Assembly (NCBI GenBank): GCA_050949865.1
Contig: JBMNGN010000003.1
Coordinates: forward strand, 191,342 to 255,341
DNA length: 64,000 nt
Direction: 5' to 3'
Origin: JBMNGN01 sp050949865
GTDB taxonomy: Bacteria > Bacillota > Syntrophomonadia > Syntrophomonadales > Syntrophomonadaceae
In this document: positions 18,267 to 27,953 of the stretch, in pieces
Layout of the letters: every line of letters begins with the position of its first letter
Position numbering within the stretch: the stretch's first letter is position 1
Position numbers and translations under genes: made by a program
The notes under the pieces: generated by a model
What the model saw: the letters and a program-made list of their open reading frames with translations, nothing else
What the model was told of the DNA's origin: nothing
Database searches by the model: none

Positions 18267-18509
18267 TTTAACTATCCAGACCAAAGGGAAATGGGTATAC
18301 ACCCGGATTGAAGTTTTGATTGTCCCCTGGCAGTTGGGGTTATTGATCTTAAGAACTATCAAAACTGGCGACTCTGTTTAATTTGCCCAAAAAACCAAGT
18401 TTTTTAGGGTTAAATTATATAAAGGGCTGTCATCCTGTATTCCTCTCACCCAATCGGCCCTGTGCTCATCCATATATACTCAATCAAAAATGAAGGAGGA
18501 TGGTGTTTC

Positions 18510-19352
18510 ATGAAAAACAAATTGGTTTCCATGACCCAGGCAGCAGATTTAATTAGGAGCAATCAACTGCTGGCCCTGGGGGGAAATGCCTTGCATCGGA
18601 CCCCGACTGCCTTTGCTTATGAATTGGGAAGGAGGAGTCTAAAAGGTTTAAAGATCTGTGGTGCGGCTCCCGGGCTGGCATCTGATATGCTTTGTGCTGC
18701 CGGCCTGGTAGATACGGTCTATTTTGGGTTTTTTGGATTTGAAAATGAATACGGTTTGGCACCAGGTATGCGCAAGGGGTGCCAAAACGGTACGATTAAG
18801 GCTATGGAAGGATCCTGAGCAACCCAGATAAATGCCCTCCGTGCGGGAGCGTATGGAATTCCTTTTATACCGGTGAACGGTATGTTGGGCAGTGATCTAG
18901 TTGATTTGCGGCCAGAATTCTTCCGGAGTATGGAAAGCCCATTTGATGGACAAAAGACGGTAGTAGTAAAGGCCCTGGTTCCTGATTATGCTATTATTCA
19001 TGTTCAAGAGGCTGATGAATACGGAAATGCTAGAATCCTGGGGCCGGATTTTCAAGATGTCCTTCTGGCCAGAGCAGCCCAAAAAACTATTATCACCACA
19101 GAGAAATTAGTAAACACCGATGTTTTCAGGCATAATCCTAAAATGACCGCAGTGCCGCATTTCCTGGTTGAGGCGGTTGTATTAGCCCCGGGTGGAGCTA
19201 AACCCGGGATTTGTTATCAAGAATATGACCATGTAGAAGACCGGGAAATGAGAGCTTATATCCAAGCAGTTAAAGATGATACGATTAAGGATTTCTTCCA
19301 GACTATTACAGAAAGGAGGATACAAGAATGGAATATGGCCCCGCAGAAATGA
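18510..19352 (+). CDS. CoA-transferase alpha subunit with in-frame UGA at codon 103
   Basis: Family I CoA-transferase alpha subunit of the GctA/IpdA-like branch, moving CoA between acyl groups together with the beta subunit behind it. ATG 18510 has AAGGAGG at 18493-18499. The frame runs LVSMTQAADLIRSNQLLALGG to IKAMEGS, meets TGA at 18816-18818, and continues in the same frame as ATQINALRAGAYGIPFIPV through residue 280. Both halves align with one normal-length subunit, so the UGA is the only lesion. A hairpin starting 13 bases after the UGA fits a bacterial SECIS. The alternatives are selenocysteine insertion, a nonsense mutation or a sequencing error. The intact beta gene and lack of any further damage argue mildly against decay. 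Confidence 0.8.
18832..18854 (+). promoter_or_regulatory. Possible bacterial SECIS hairpin
   Basis: CTCC (18837-18840) pairs with GGAG (18846-18849) around the loop GTGCG; ATGC and GTAT extend the stem beyond one C-C mismatch. The loop begins 22 bases after the UGA at 18816-18818 and starts with GU. This agrees with the loose bacterial SECIS pattern (apical loop roughly 16-37 bases after UGA, G at the loop start). The pattern is permissive, so chance occurrence is possible. Confidence 0.35.
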
Positions 19353-20056
19353 TGGTAGTGGCTTTAGCTCGTGAAATAAGAGAAGGTGATGTAGTATTCC
19401 ATGGCCTGGCTTCACCAGTGCCGGTACAAGCGATGAAACTAGCGAAAGAAATGGGTAAGGACTTCACCTGGATAAATATTACCGGTGGAGTTGACCCGGA
19501 TCATGTAGTTCCTTCATATCACGGCTCAACCTTATCCAAAAACCAGTTTGAAGGAAGCGTGGCTCATTTTGGATTGGACGAGATATTCGATCTGGCTTCC
19601 AGAGGGAGGGTAGACATATCATTTTTAAGCTTTGTACAGATTAGCCGGAAAGGCGAAATCAATATGTCGTATGTCGGCGGAACCTATGATAAACCAAGAG
19701 TCAGATTGCCCGGCGGAGCCGGAAGCGCCACCCTCACCCCGCTAACCAAAAGAACTACTATCTGGAAAACCAAACACGATCGGAATTCTTTGGTGGAAAA
19801 AGTACAATTCGCCACTGCTGCTGCAGATCCTGGCAAGGAGTTTACTGTGGTGACCAACCTTTCTATTTTCCGGTTAAAAAACGGGCAATTGGAGCTGGAA
19901 AGTATATTTCCGTATACTACCCTGGAACAGGTTAAGGACTGTACCGGGTGGGAGATTACCCAAACTGATGTGCCGTTCTATGAACCACCTACCAGGGAAG
20001 AGCTGGAGACCCTGGAGCGAATTGATCCTCATAGTATCAGGTATATTGAGTTTTAA
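19328..20056 (+). CDS. CoA-transferase beta subunit
   Basis: The 242-residue product matches the beta subunit of the same CoA-transferase branch (FHGLASPVPVQAMKLAKEMG, then SFVQISRKGEINMSYVGGTYDKPRVRLPGGAGSATL). AAAGGAGG sits before ATG 19328, and the gene overlaps the alpha subunit end by 25 bases, so the two are translationally coupled. I could not place the catalytic glutamate of classical family I enzymes with confidence: the corresponding block reads NITGGVDPDH. The substrate therefore remains open, including the possibility of an IpdAB-like hydrolase. Confidence 0.85.
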   Translation: MEYGPAEMMVVALAREIREGDVVFHGLASPVPVQAMKLAKEMGKDFTWINITGGVDPDHVVPSYHGSTLSKNQFEGSVAHFGLDEIFDLASRGRVDISFLSFVQISRKGEINMSYVGGTYDKPRVRLPGGAGSATLTPLTKRTTIWKTKHDRNSLVEKVQFATAAADPGKEFTVVTNLSIFRLKNGQLELESIFPYTTLEQVKDCTGWEITQTDVPFYEPPTREELETLERIDPHSIRYIEF

Positions 20057-20111
20057 GCCAATTCAACGTTAGCATACATGGAGTTTGCGATAAAAGGTAG
20101 GTGCTCATTCT

Positions 20112-21755
20112 ATGAAAGTAATTATAGTTGGTGGGGTAGCGGCTGGGGCCAGCGCCGCCGCCCGTCTTAGAAGGCTTGATGAACATGCTGAAATTATCGT
20201 AATTGAAAAGGGGCAGGATATTTCCTTTGCCAACTGCGGGCTTCCTTATTACATTGGGGGAATAATTGAGCATAGAAAACAATTGCTTGTACAGACCCCG
20301 AGGTCAATGCACAAAAGGTTTAATATTGATGTTCGCACCCTGAGCGAAGTAACCGATATATTTCCCGAATCAAAGATGGTGCAAATTAAAAACCTGGTAG
20401 ATGGCCAGTTGTACCAGGAGAAATATGACTATCTGGTTTTATGTACCGGAGCTGCTCCGGTAGTTCCAGAGGTTTTTAGCTCAAGACAACCCAATGTGTT
20501 TACAGTCCGGAATATTCCTGATAGTGATGTTATTAAAGCTTACATTGAATCACAGCGGCCGGAATCCGCGGTTATCGTTGGCGGAGGGTTTATAGGGTTG
20601 GAAATGGCTGAGATGTTGCATGAACGAGGCCTGAAGGTGGCTGTGGTTGAAAGTGCTCCGCAATTGCTGGGAGCACTGGATGGGGAAATGGCAGCCATAG
20701 TTCACCGGTATTTACGCTCCCTAGGCATGGAGCTATACCTGGGACAGCGGATAATAAACACCGAAGCCGGGCCTTCAGGAGTGGAGAAGATCTATCTGGA
20801 TAGCGGCAAAATACTTAATACCGAATTGATTGTTCTGGGTACAGGCATAAGGCCGGAAACCCGGCTGGCTAAAAAGGCCGGTATAAAGTTGGGGAGTACC
20901 GGAGGGATTCTGGTTGATGAATATATGCGGACCAGCGATCCCTATATCTATGCCGCTGGGGATGTGGTGCAGGTTAAAGATTTCGTAACCGGCCGGGATT
21001 CCCTTTACCCTTTGGCCGGCCCGGCTAATCGGCAAGGATGGATAGTAGCCAATAATATTGCAGGGCATAAGGTAGAATATAATGGTACCCAGGGTACAGC
21101 CATTATAAGGATTAAAGACATGGTAATAGGAGTTACCGGCAGTAATGAGAAGACTCTCCGGCAACTGGGCAGAGAATACTTAACCTGCCATACCCACCCC
21201 AGCTCTTGGGCTGCCTATTATCCGGGCAGCAGCGAAATGACGATTAAAATTATTTTTCAGCCCGGGGACGGAAAGCTTTTAGGGGCGCAAATTGTTGGAC
21301 ACCATTCGGTAGATAAAAGGATAGATGTCCTGGCAACTGCAATCCGGGCAGGTATGACGGTTTTTGATCTGCAGGAACTGGAACTGGCTTATGCTCCGCC
21401 CTTCTCCTCGGCCAAGGATCCGGTAAACATGATCGGATATGTTGCCGGTAATATAATAAATAAAATGGTAGATGTTATTACCTGGGATGAGGTATTCCAG
21501 TTGGTAGAGGCAGGGGCATTTCTTATTGATGCCAGAACCCCCAAAGAGTATGCCAGAGGTTCGATCCCAGGAGCGGTTAATATCCCGGTTGATGAACTGA
21601 GGGAAAACCTGGATTTGATTCCCAAGGATAAAGAAATTCTCGTATTATGCCAGGTAGGGTTAAGGGCATATTTGGCCAATCGTATCCTTATTCAACACGG
21701 TTTTAAAGCTAAAAATATCGATGGGGGATATAGATTATATCAACTAAGTAGGTAA
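20112..21755 (+). CDS. CoA-disulfide reductase / NADH-dependent persulfide reductase with rhodanese domain
   Basis: The 547-residue protein is an FAD- and NAD(P)H-dependent single-cysteine disulfide reductase (IIVGGVAAGASAAARLRR, active-site SFANCGLPYY with Cys near residue 43, NAD-binding VIVGGGFIGLEMAE) with a C-terminal rhodanese domain (LIDARTPKEYARGSIPGA and active loop LCQVGLRA). This architecture is known from CoADR-RHD and Npsr enzymes that reduce CoA disulfide or CoA persulfide. It lies 55 bases behind the CoA-transferase pair, suggesting shared CoA-related physiology. A strong terminator follows. Confidence 0.92.
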   Translation: MKVIIVGGVAAGASAAARLRRLDEHAEIIVIEKGQDISFANCGLPYYIGGIIEHRKQLLVQTPRSMHKRFNIDVRTLSEVTDIFPESKMVQIKNLVDGQLYQEKYDYLVLCTGAAPVVPEVFSSRQPNVFTVRNIPDSDVIKAYIESQRPESAVIVGGGFIGLEMAEMLHERGLKVAVVESAPQLLGALDGEMAAIVHRYLRSLGMELYLGQRIINTEAGPSGVEKIYLDSGKILNTELIVLGTGIRPETRLAKKAGIKLGSTGGILVDEYMRTSDPYIYAAGDVVQVKDFVTGRDSLYPLAGPANRQGWIVANNIAGHKVEYNGTQGTAIIRIKDMVIGVTGSNEKTLRQLGREYLTCHTHPSSWAAYYPGSSEMTIKIIFQPGDGKLLGAQIVGHHSVDKRIDVLATAIRAGMTVFDLQELELAYAPPFSSAKDPVNMIGYVAGNIINKMVDVITWDEVFQLVEAGAFLIDARTPKEYARGSIPGAVNIPVDELRENLDLIPKDKEILVLCQVGLRAYLANRILIQHGFKAKNIDGGYRLYQLSR

Positions 21756-21770
21756 AAGAACCAATGAGGT

Positions 21771-21810
21771 TGACAGGGTAACAGGTAGAGGGTTACCCTG
21801 TCAGCTTTTT
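21771..21810 (+). terminator. Terminator behind the CoA-disulfide reductase
   Basis: TGACAGGGTAAC (21771-21782) pairs perfectly with GTTACCCTGTCA (21792-21803), followed by GCTTTTT. Confidence 0.9.
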
Positions 21811-21905
21811 GATGCTGTTTTATGCTCCTCCTGGGCTGGATGGAATTTAAGCGGGACAATAAGCATATATTTTTCCATGGAAAAGCCTTTTTTGGGGGGC
21901 ATAAA

Positions 21906-22184
21906 ATGGACAAAAAAAATGAGAACCTTACCAGGGTAGTAGCGGAAATGTTGGAAATACCCAAAGATTTGGTAATGGATTTGCCCAAAATTACTGTAAT
22001 CGGCAACAATGAGTTATATCTGGAAAACCATAAAGGTATAATCGAATACGGTTTAACCCGCCTGAGGGTTAATGTAACCCGCGGTTATATAGAAATAGCA
22101 GGAAATAACCTGGAAATAAGGGCCCTGATGCCTGACGAAATGAGTATAGCCGGTGAAATACGTTCAATTAAATACTTTGACTAA
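21906..22184 (+). CDS. yqfC: Sporulation protein YqfC
   Basis: The 92-residue product (LPKITVIGNNELYLENHKGI, then EIRALMPDEMSIAGEIRSIKYF) belongs to the YabP/YqfC family of mother-cell sporulation proteins. The frame is open from 21822, but GGGGGG before ATG 21906 and family length favour this start. It is followed by yqfD after 12 bases, as in Bacillus and clostridia. Confidence 0.92.
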   Translation: MDKKNENLTRVVAEMLEIPKDLVMDLPKITVIGNNELYLENHKGIIEYGLTRLRVNVTRGYIEIAGNNLEIRALMPDEMSIAGEIRSIKYFD

Positions 22185-22196
22185 AAGGAGGTTCTA

Positions 22197-23402
22197 ATGG
22201 CTAATAAGTTTTTCGATCAGGTGGGCGGAGTAGTAAGCGTCAGGTTACACGGGAAAAATCCAGAAAAAGTTATTAACATGGCCCTTTCCAGGGGGGTATT
22301 TTTATGGAACATTAAGAGAAAGGGTGATTGGCTGGAGCTTAAGGTGAGATCCAGCGGTTTTGAAGCATTAAACACCATTGTTGAAGAAACAGGGCATTCC
22401 TTAGAAGTCATTAATAAAAAGGGATTGCCTTTTCTCAAAACGACCTTCAAGAGAAGAATAGGTTTTGTTAGCGGGGCCCTGGTCTTTATACTGGCTCTTT
22501 ATTTCATGTCCTCATTTGTGTGGCACATTGAAGTTACCGGTTATGAGCGGGTAGATAAAAATAGGATACTCCTTACGGCTGCCAAATACGGGGTTTATAA
22601 GGGAGCAGCTAAATGGAGCTTTAGCCGCACAGAGGTTGAAGAGGCTATGCTTCGAGACATAGATGAATTAACTTATGTCCGTCTGAATGTTAAAGGAGTT
22701 AAGGTTACAATTGAGGTGGTAGAAAAAATCTTTCCCAGAGAGGAGATTACCGGTCCCTGCCATATAATTGCTTCCAAGGATGGAGTAGTAGAGGAAATAT
22801 TAGTCTTGGAGGGACAGGTTAAAATCAGGGAGGGGCAGGCGGTATCCAAAGGTGATATTCTCATATCGGGGTTGGTGATACCTGAAATCAACCCTTTTAT
22901 GCAAAACGTATCTGATGTACCGTTAGAACCTTATACGGTAAGGGCACGGGGGGTTGTTAAAGCTCGCGTATGGTATGAAGCATATGCCGAATGCCCGCTT
23001 AGATTGGAGAAAACCATATTGACCGGAAATGAGCAGGTAAAAACTTATATCGATACCCCCTGGAAGAGCATTGCCCTAAAGGGCAGGGGTGATACCGAAA
23101 ACTATCCAATCTATGAGGAAGAAACAGACAAAAACAGTCTCATTACCCCCTGGGGGGAATTTTCCCTGCGCAAGGTCACTATCAAAGAAAAGAAGCAGAA
23201 AGTATTGAAGTACAGTCAAGGGGAAGCTATAGAAAATGCTAAAAATAAAGCCCTGGCTGATCTGGTGCAAAAAACTGGCCATAAACCAAAAACTGAAGAT
23301 ATTAAAGTTGACATTTTATCAGTTCCCAGCGATTCTTTATCCCGGGTAAAACTATCGGTAGAAATAGTTGAGGATATAGCTGTGGCCGAACCCATAAACT
23401 AA
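22197..23402 (+). CDS. yqfD: Sporulation protein YqfD
   Basis: The 401-residue YqfD has a cytoplasmic N-terminal domain (about 85 residues), one membrane span (RRIGFVSGALVFILALYFMSSFVW) and an outer domain with VTGYERVDKNRILLTAAKYGV and GDILISGLV. AAAAGGAGG lies directly before the ATG. YqfD is a sigma-E-type sporulation gene of unknown biochemical role in Bacillus. Confidence 0.93.
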   Translation: MANKFFDQVGGVVSVRLHGKNPEKVINMALSRGVFLWNIKRKGDWLELKVRSSGFEALNTIVEETGHSLEVINKKGLPFLKTTFKRRIGFVSGALVFILALYFMSSFVWHIEVTGYERVDKNRILLTAAKYGVYKGAAKWSFSRTEVEEAMLRDIDELTYVRLNVKGVKVTIEVVEKIFPREEITGPCHIIASKDGVVEEILVLEGQVKIREGQAVSKGDILISGLVIPEINPFMQNVSDVPLEPYTVRARGVVKARVWYEAYAECPLRLEKTILTGNEQVKTYIDTPWKSIALKGRGDTENYPIYEEETDKNSLITPWGEFSLRKVTIKEKKQKVLKYSQGEAIENAKNKALADLVQKTGHKPKTEDIKVDILSVPSDSLSRVKLSVEIVEDIAVAEPIN

Positions 23403-23477
23403 GCTGAGAATCGCCATTAAATAACCTCATATGATATAATAATAAGCATCTTAGAGTGTATGGGGGGAATATTTTTA

Positions 23478-24455
23478 TTGACGGAAAAGGAATCCAAGAT
23501 ATCCATTGGGGACAACCAGAAGGCAGCTGTATTTTTCGGTATTGGGGATGAAAACTTTAAACATTTAAGAAGTATTTGCAACGCCGAGATTTCAGCCCGG
23601 GGCGCTGATATTTATGTTAAAGGAAAGGAAGATGACGTTAACAATACGGTACAGTTGCTGAACCAGCTAATCGAAACTATTGATAATGAAGGGCAGCTCA
23701 ATATTAATGATATTAATTATATGGACAGCCTCTTGAAAAGGGGTCAAAAAAACCAATACCAAGATCTGGTTTCTGGGGTTATTCTTACTACTGCCAGAGG
23801 TAAACCGATAAAGGCCAAGACTATCGGACAAAAAAGGTATATTCAAGCTATTCTTAGGGATGATGTGGTTTTTGGCATAGGTCCGGCTGGGACAGGCAAG
23901 ACCTACTTAGCTGTAGTAATGGCGGTTCGGGCTTTTAAAAACCGGGAAGTGGAAAGAATTATCCTGGTAAGACCGGCAGTAGAAGCTGGTGAGAAACTGG
24001 GTTTTCTGCCCGGAGATTTAATCGAAAAGATTAATCCTTACCTTCGTCCTTTGTATGATGGTTTGTTTGATATATTAGGTATAGATGTGACCCAAAGGTA
24101 TCTGCAGAAAAATGTTATAGAAGTGGCCCCGCTGGCATACATGCGAGGCAGAACCCTCAATGATGCATTTATAATCCTGGATGAGGCTCAAAATACTACC
24201 CCTCAGCAAATGAAGATGTTTTTAACCAGGCTGGGATACGGTTCCAAGACGGTTATAACCGGAGATATAACTCAGGTGGACTTGCCTAAGGACGAACATT
24301 CGGGCCTTATTGAGATTCAAAAAATACTCGGCCAGGTTCAGGGAGTATCATTTGAGTATCTTAGCCAGGATGACGTTGTAAGGCATCCACTGGTACAAAA
24401 GATAATTAATGCCTATGAGAAATATGAAAACAACTTTAACGGTTCGAGTAAATAG
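23478..24455 (+). CDS. phoH: PhoH-like ATPase
   Basis: The protein has the PhoH ATPase core with Walker A (GIGPAGTGKTYLAVVMAV), Walker B (AFIILDEAQNTTPQQMKMFLTRLG) and an N-terminal RNA-binding-like region of about 100 residues. PhoH proteins are ATPases with suspected roles in RNA turnover and ribosome maturation; ybeY nearby supports this. ATG 23460 overlaps the GGGGGG ribosome site, so TTG 23478 (MTEKESKISIG) is the more likely start; 325 residues. Confidence 0.93.
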   Translation: MTEKESKISIGDNQKAAVFFGIGDENFKHLRSICNAEISARGADIYVKGKEDDVNNTVQLLNQLIETIDNEGQLNINDINYMDSLLKRGQKNQYQDLVSGVILTTARGKPIKAKTIGQKRYIQAILRDDVVFGIGPAGTGKTYLAVVMAVRAFKNREVERIILVRPAVEAGEKLGFLPGDLIEKINPYLRPLYDGLFDILGIDVTQRYLQKNVIEVAPLAYMRGRTLNDAFIILDEAQNTTPQQMKMFLTRLGYGSKTVITGDITQVDLPKDEHSGLIEIQKILGQVQGVSFEYLSQDDVVRHPLVQKIINAYEKYENNFNGSSK

Positions 24456-24488
24456 GCCGGAAATAAGCTATCCTAAGGAGATATTTTA

Positions 24489-26681
24489 ATGAGAATCCCT
24501 GGTATCGTGAAACTCTTGGGAGAGGGAGTTTATTCAATATTAAAAAACTCAACTACCCATAAGGTTATAGGGGTTTTGATTTTCTTCAGCACTACTATCC
24601 TCATATTGTTTAGTCATTTTAGCCCTAACCAGGTTACGCTTAAACCGGATGAAGTTGCGCAAAGAAATATACAATCCCATATTACGGCGGTTGTAATTGA
24701 TGAAAAACAGACCCAGGAGCTAAAAGAGCAAGCGGCCAGCAAGGTTCAAAAAGTTTACCAGGAGGACAAGTTCGCCTCTGCTAATACCCAGGCGGATATT
24801 GCTGCTTTCTACTCAAGTATCCGGGAGATTCTGGGTTCGGAAGGGGAAAAACAAGTCTCGTTAGAAGTATTAATAAGCGCTTATATTAGCGGCAAAGAGG
24901 ATATTCTCATCCTGTCGTCTACACCCACGCAAATGGCCGATTACATTACCGGTTTCACTGATGAAGACCTGGATGTGATAGAACAGATATCAGTGGATAT
25001 TGCCAAGGGTATAATGGACAGGCCGATTACTGAGGAGACACTCAACGAAGCATTTTTACAGGCTCAGAATCAGATTAACAGCCTTAACTATTATCCAACT
25101 GCCCGCGATTTTATGAAAATAGCCACGGTCAGTTCAATAAGGCCAAACCTCATTTTCAACCAAGAGGCTACCGATCTGGCTATTGAAGAGGCTATAGAAT
25201 CAGTTCAACCGGTGCAAAAAACGATTAAAACCGGAGAAATAATCGTTCGGGAAGGAGACCGGGTCACCGCTGAGCAGATTGCTATTCTAGAACAATTGGG
25301 AATCCAGAGGAGCAAAAGTTATCCCATAACCTTGATGGGTATAGCCCTTTTTGTTCTGCTTACTTTTTGGCTGGCCATCGAGTTTATCAAAAGATTCTAT
25401 AAGGATATTTTCGATAATGATAAACTGATGCTATTGATCGGTTTAATATTTATCATAACCATATCTTTAACCAGGTTTCTCACTTTAATCAAGTTCAGCG
25501 GACAACCGGAGATGAATGCCCTAATAGGCTATTTGGCACCAGTGGCAGCAGGTTCAATGCTAACCGCTATTCTGCTTGACAATCGGCTGGCCTTTTTCAT
25601 GACCATTATAATGGCTTTGTACGTGGGCCTTTTAACCGAAGGTAACCAGTTGTTCTATGTTATTACAGCTTTTGTAGGAGGAACAGTTGGCATATATCAA
25701 GTATACCGGTTAAGCCAGACTTCTGATCTGGTCAAATCAGGCTTGTATATTTCGCTGGCCAATATCGTGTCCATAATTACCCTGTCCTTTATCGGCGGGA
25801 ATACGGCCTTAAATATCCTGGCATTAGGTGTAGTAATCGGAGCAGTAAATGGAGTAGTTTCGGCCGTTCTAATGATCGGTGTATTACCTTATCTGGAATC
25901 AGCATTTTCCATAACCAGTATGATAAGATTATTGGAATTGGCTAATCCTAATCATTACCTTTTGAAACGGTTATTATTGGTTGCTCCAGGTACTTACCAT
26001 CATAGCTTAATGGTGGGAAATCTGGCTGAAGCCTCGGCGGAGGCCATCGGGGCCAATCCCCTTTTGGTAAGGGTGGGTTCTTATTACCACGATATCGGTA
26101 AAATAAAGAGACCGGAATATTTTGTGGAGAACCAGCGGGGTTTTGATAACCCCCATGAAAGGATTGCGCCTGCCTTAAGTGCCTTAATAATCAGTTCGCA
26201 TGTTAAAGAAGGGGTTGAACTGGCCAGAGAGGCGAAATTACCACAGGTAATAATAGATTTTATCGAGCAGCACCATGGTACGAGTTTGATTAAATATTTT
26301 TATAGAAAGGCCCTGGAAGAGGATCGGGAAGGTAATATCAATGACGAAGGCTTCAGGTATGAAGGTCCGAAACCGCAAAGCAAGGAGCTTGCCTTGGTTA
26401 TGCTGGCGGATGCGGTGGAGGCTTCCGTGAGATCCCTTAAGGATCCCAGTTCGGAAAAAATAGAAGCGATGGTTCATGTCATTATCAAAGATAAATTAAA
26501 TGATGGCCAACTGGAAGCATGTGATTTAACCTTTAGGGATTTAGATATACTCTACAAGTCCTTTGTAAAGATATTGGAAGGTGTGTACCATAAACGCATT
26601 GAGTATCCGGATACCATAGTCAGGGAGTTCGAAAAAAGGAGAGAAATTTATGGATATCATGGTGATAAACCAGCAGAATAA
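24489..26681 (+). CDS. pgpH: 7TM-HD cyclic-di-AMP phosphodiesterase PgpH
   Basis: The 730-residue protein has a first membrane span, a large outer domain (about residues 45-270), seven transmembrane segments and a cytoplasmic HD domain with HHSLMVGNLAEA and YYHDIGKIKRPEYF. PgpH (YqfF) hydrolyses c-di-AMP, an envelope and osmotic signal. AAGGAG precedes ATG 24489. The end overlaps ybeY by 32 bases. Confidence 0.94.
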   Translation: MRIPGIVKLLGEGVYSILKNSTTHKVIGVLIFFSTTILILFSHFSPNQVTLKPDEVAQRNIQSHITAVVIDEKQTQELKEQAASKVQKVYQEDKFASANTQADIAAFYSSIREILGSEGEKQVSLEVLISAYISGKEDILILSSTPTQMADYITGFTDEDLDVIEQISVDIAKGIMDRPITEETLNEAFLQAQNQINSLNYYPTARDFMKIATVSSIRPNLIFNQEATDLAIEEAIESVQPVQKTIKTGEIIVREGDRVTAEQIAILEQLGIQRSKSYPITLMGIALFVLLTFWLAIEFIKRFYKDIFDNDKLMLLIGLIFIITISLTRFLTLIKFSGQPEMNALIGYLAPVAAGSMLTAILLDNRLAFFMTIIMALYVGLLTEGNQLFYVITAFVGGTVGIYQVYRLSQTSDLVKSGLYISLANIVSIITLSFIGGNTALNILALGVVIGAVNGVVSAVLMIGVLPYLESAFSITSMIRLLELANPNHYLLKRLLLVAPGTYHHSLMVGNLAEASAEAIGANPLLVRVGSYYHDIGKIKRPEYFVENQRGFDNPHERIAPALSALIISSHVKEGVELAREAKLPQVIIDFIEQHHGTSLIKYFYRKALEEDREGNINDEGFRYEGPKPQSKELALVMLADAVEASVRSLKDPSSEKIEAMVHVIIKDKLNDGQLEACDLTFRDLDILYKSFVKILEGVYHKRIEYPDTIVREFEKRREIYGYHGDKPAE

Positions 26682-27120
26682 GGTTGTGTACTCCAAAGAA
26701 TTACAGAAAATAATTAATGAAGCGATTAAGACGGTAGCCAGATTGCATAAATTGCCCAGTAACAGTGAAGTCAGCGTGTTAATCGTTGATAATAGCTATA
26801 TCCAGGAAATGAACTTAATTTACCGGAATTGTAACCAGCCAACCGATGTATTATCATTTGCCATGAATGAAATGGTTGATGAGGAACCCGATATTGATTT
26901 TCCTTCCGAGGTCAACGTTCTGGGCGATATAGTACTATCCCTGGAGCAGGCAGAGATTCAAAGCCAAGAATATGGACATAGCCTGGAAAGGGAGGTTGGT
27001 TTTTTGATTTGCCATGGTATGCTGCATCTTCTAGGATATGACCATGAAAACGATGAGGAAACCAGGGTAATGAGAATGATGGAAGACAAAGTGATGGCGA
27101 TATTAGGACTTGAAAGGTGA
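26650..27120 (+). CDS. ybeY: Endoribonuclease YbeY
   Basis: YbeY is a zinc-dependent RNase in 16S rRNA 3'-end maturation and ribosome quality control. The 156-residue protein carries the metal motif HGMLHLLGYDHENDEE (HX3HX5H) and the preceding VLGDIVLS block. AAAAAGGAGAG lies before ATG 26650, inside the end of pgpH, so translation is coupled. Confidence 0.97.
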   Translation: MDIMVINQQNKVVYSKELQKIINEAIKTVARLHKLPSNSEVSVLIVDNSYIQEMNLIYRNCNQPTDVLSFAMNEMVDEEPDIDFPSEVNVLGDIVLSLEQAEIQSQEYGHSLEREVGFLICHGMLHLLGYDHENDEETRVMRMMEDKVMAILGLER

Positions 27121-27132
27121 TTTAATACTGCT

Positions 27133-27486
27133 ATGGGAAGGCGTAGTATACCGCAGAGCTTTTCGTGTGCGATTGCAGGGATTTTTTATGCGCTTATTAT
27201 GGAAAGGAATATGAAGCTCCATTTTCTTGCGGCTATTGGGGTCATTTTTGGTGGCAGTTATCTGCAGATCAGCCGTATGGAATGGGGGCTAATAGCCTTT
27301 GCCGTATCTCTGGTTATTATTACTGAGATAATAAATACGGCGATTGAAAAAACCGTTGATTTGATCACCGATCAATACCATCCCCTGGCTAAGGTCGCCA
27401 AGAACCTGGCGGCGGGAGCAGTGCTGGTAAGCGCCTTAAACGCTATAGTGGTAGCGGTTCTGGTTTTCGGCACCCGTCTTGGATAG
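27133..27486 (+). CDS. dgkA: Diacylglycerol/undecaprenol kinase family protein
   Basis: The 117-residue integral membrane protein has three hydrophobic segments and the family block FAVSLVIITEIINTAIEKTVDLIT. In Gram-positive bacteria this kinase phosphorylates undecaprenol, recycling the cell-wall lipid carrier. It lies in the conserved ybeY-dgkA-cdd-era order. Confidence 0.93.
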   Translation: MGRRSIPQSFSCAIAGIFYALIMERNMKLHFLAAIGVIFGGSYLQISRMEWGLIAFAVSLVIITEIINTAIEKTVDLITDQYHPLAKVAKNLAAGAVLVSALNAIVVAVLVFGTRLG

Positions 27487-27556
27487 GTTAATTTGCATCA
27501 GCATCTATTCAATTCCATATAATAATTAGGCAATCATAGATTATAATGGAGGAAAC

Positions 27557-27937
27557 ATGACCACAGAAAATTTAGTTATGGCGGCTATGGAAGCCCAAAA
27601 GTATTCATATGCTCCCTACTCGGGGTATAAAGTTGGAGCAGCGATTTTGTGCAGTAATGGAAAAATATTTTCGGGAACCAATATTGAAAATGCTTCCTAC
27701 GGGCTGACCGTGTGTGCGGAAAGAGTAGCTATTTTTAAAGCCATCAGCGAGGGGCAAAGGGATTGGGATAAAATAGCCATTTATTCTGATGGAAAGAGCC
27801 TTCCGTTGCCATGTGGGGCTTGCCTGCAGGTAATGTTTGAATTCTGCCCGGATTTAAAAATAATAGCAACCAATAATGGAACAGATTATAACGAATATAA
27901 ACTGGTGGAATTATTACCTAATGCTTTTTCGCTTTAA
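27557..27937 (+). CDS. cdd: Cytidine deaminase
   Basis: The 126-residue enzyme deaminates cytidine and deoxycytidine to uridine. Zinc and catalytic motifs are TVCAERVAIFKA (Cys-Ala-Glu) and PCGACLQVMFEF (PCxxC). ATGGAGGAA precedes the ATG. With deoC two genes downstream it forms a nucleoside salvage set. Confidence 0.95.
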   Translation: MTTENLVMAAMEAQKYSYAPYSGYKVGAAILCSNGKIFSGTNIENASYGLTVCAERVAIFKAISEGQRDWDKIAIYSDGKSLPLPCGACLQVMFEFCPDLKIIATNNGTDYNEYKLVELLPNAFSL

Positions 27938-27953
27938 ATTAGGAGGGTAAACT

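Noticed and set aside
18325..18350. Sigma-54-like promoter (CTGGCAG ... TTATTG) before the CoA-transferase genes
   Set aside because: The -12 element lacks GC at the required spacing to the GG of the -24 element.
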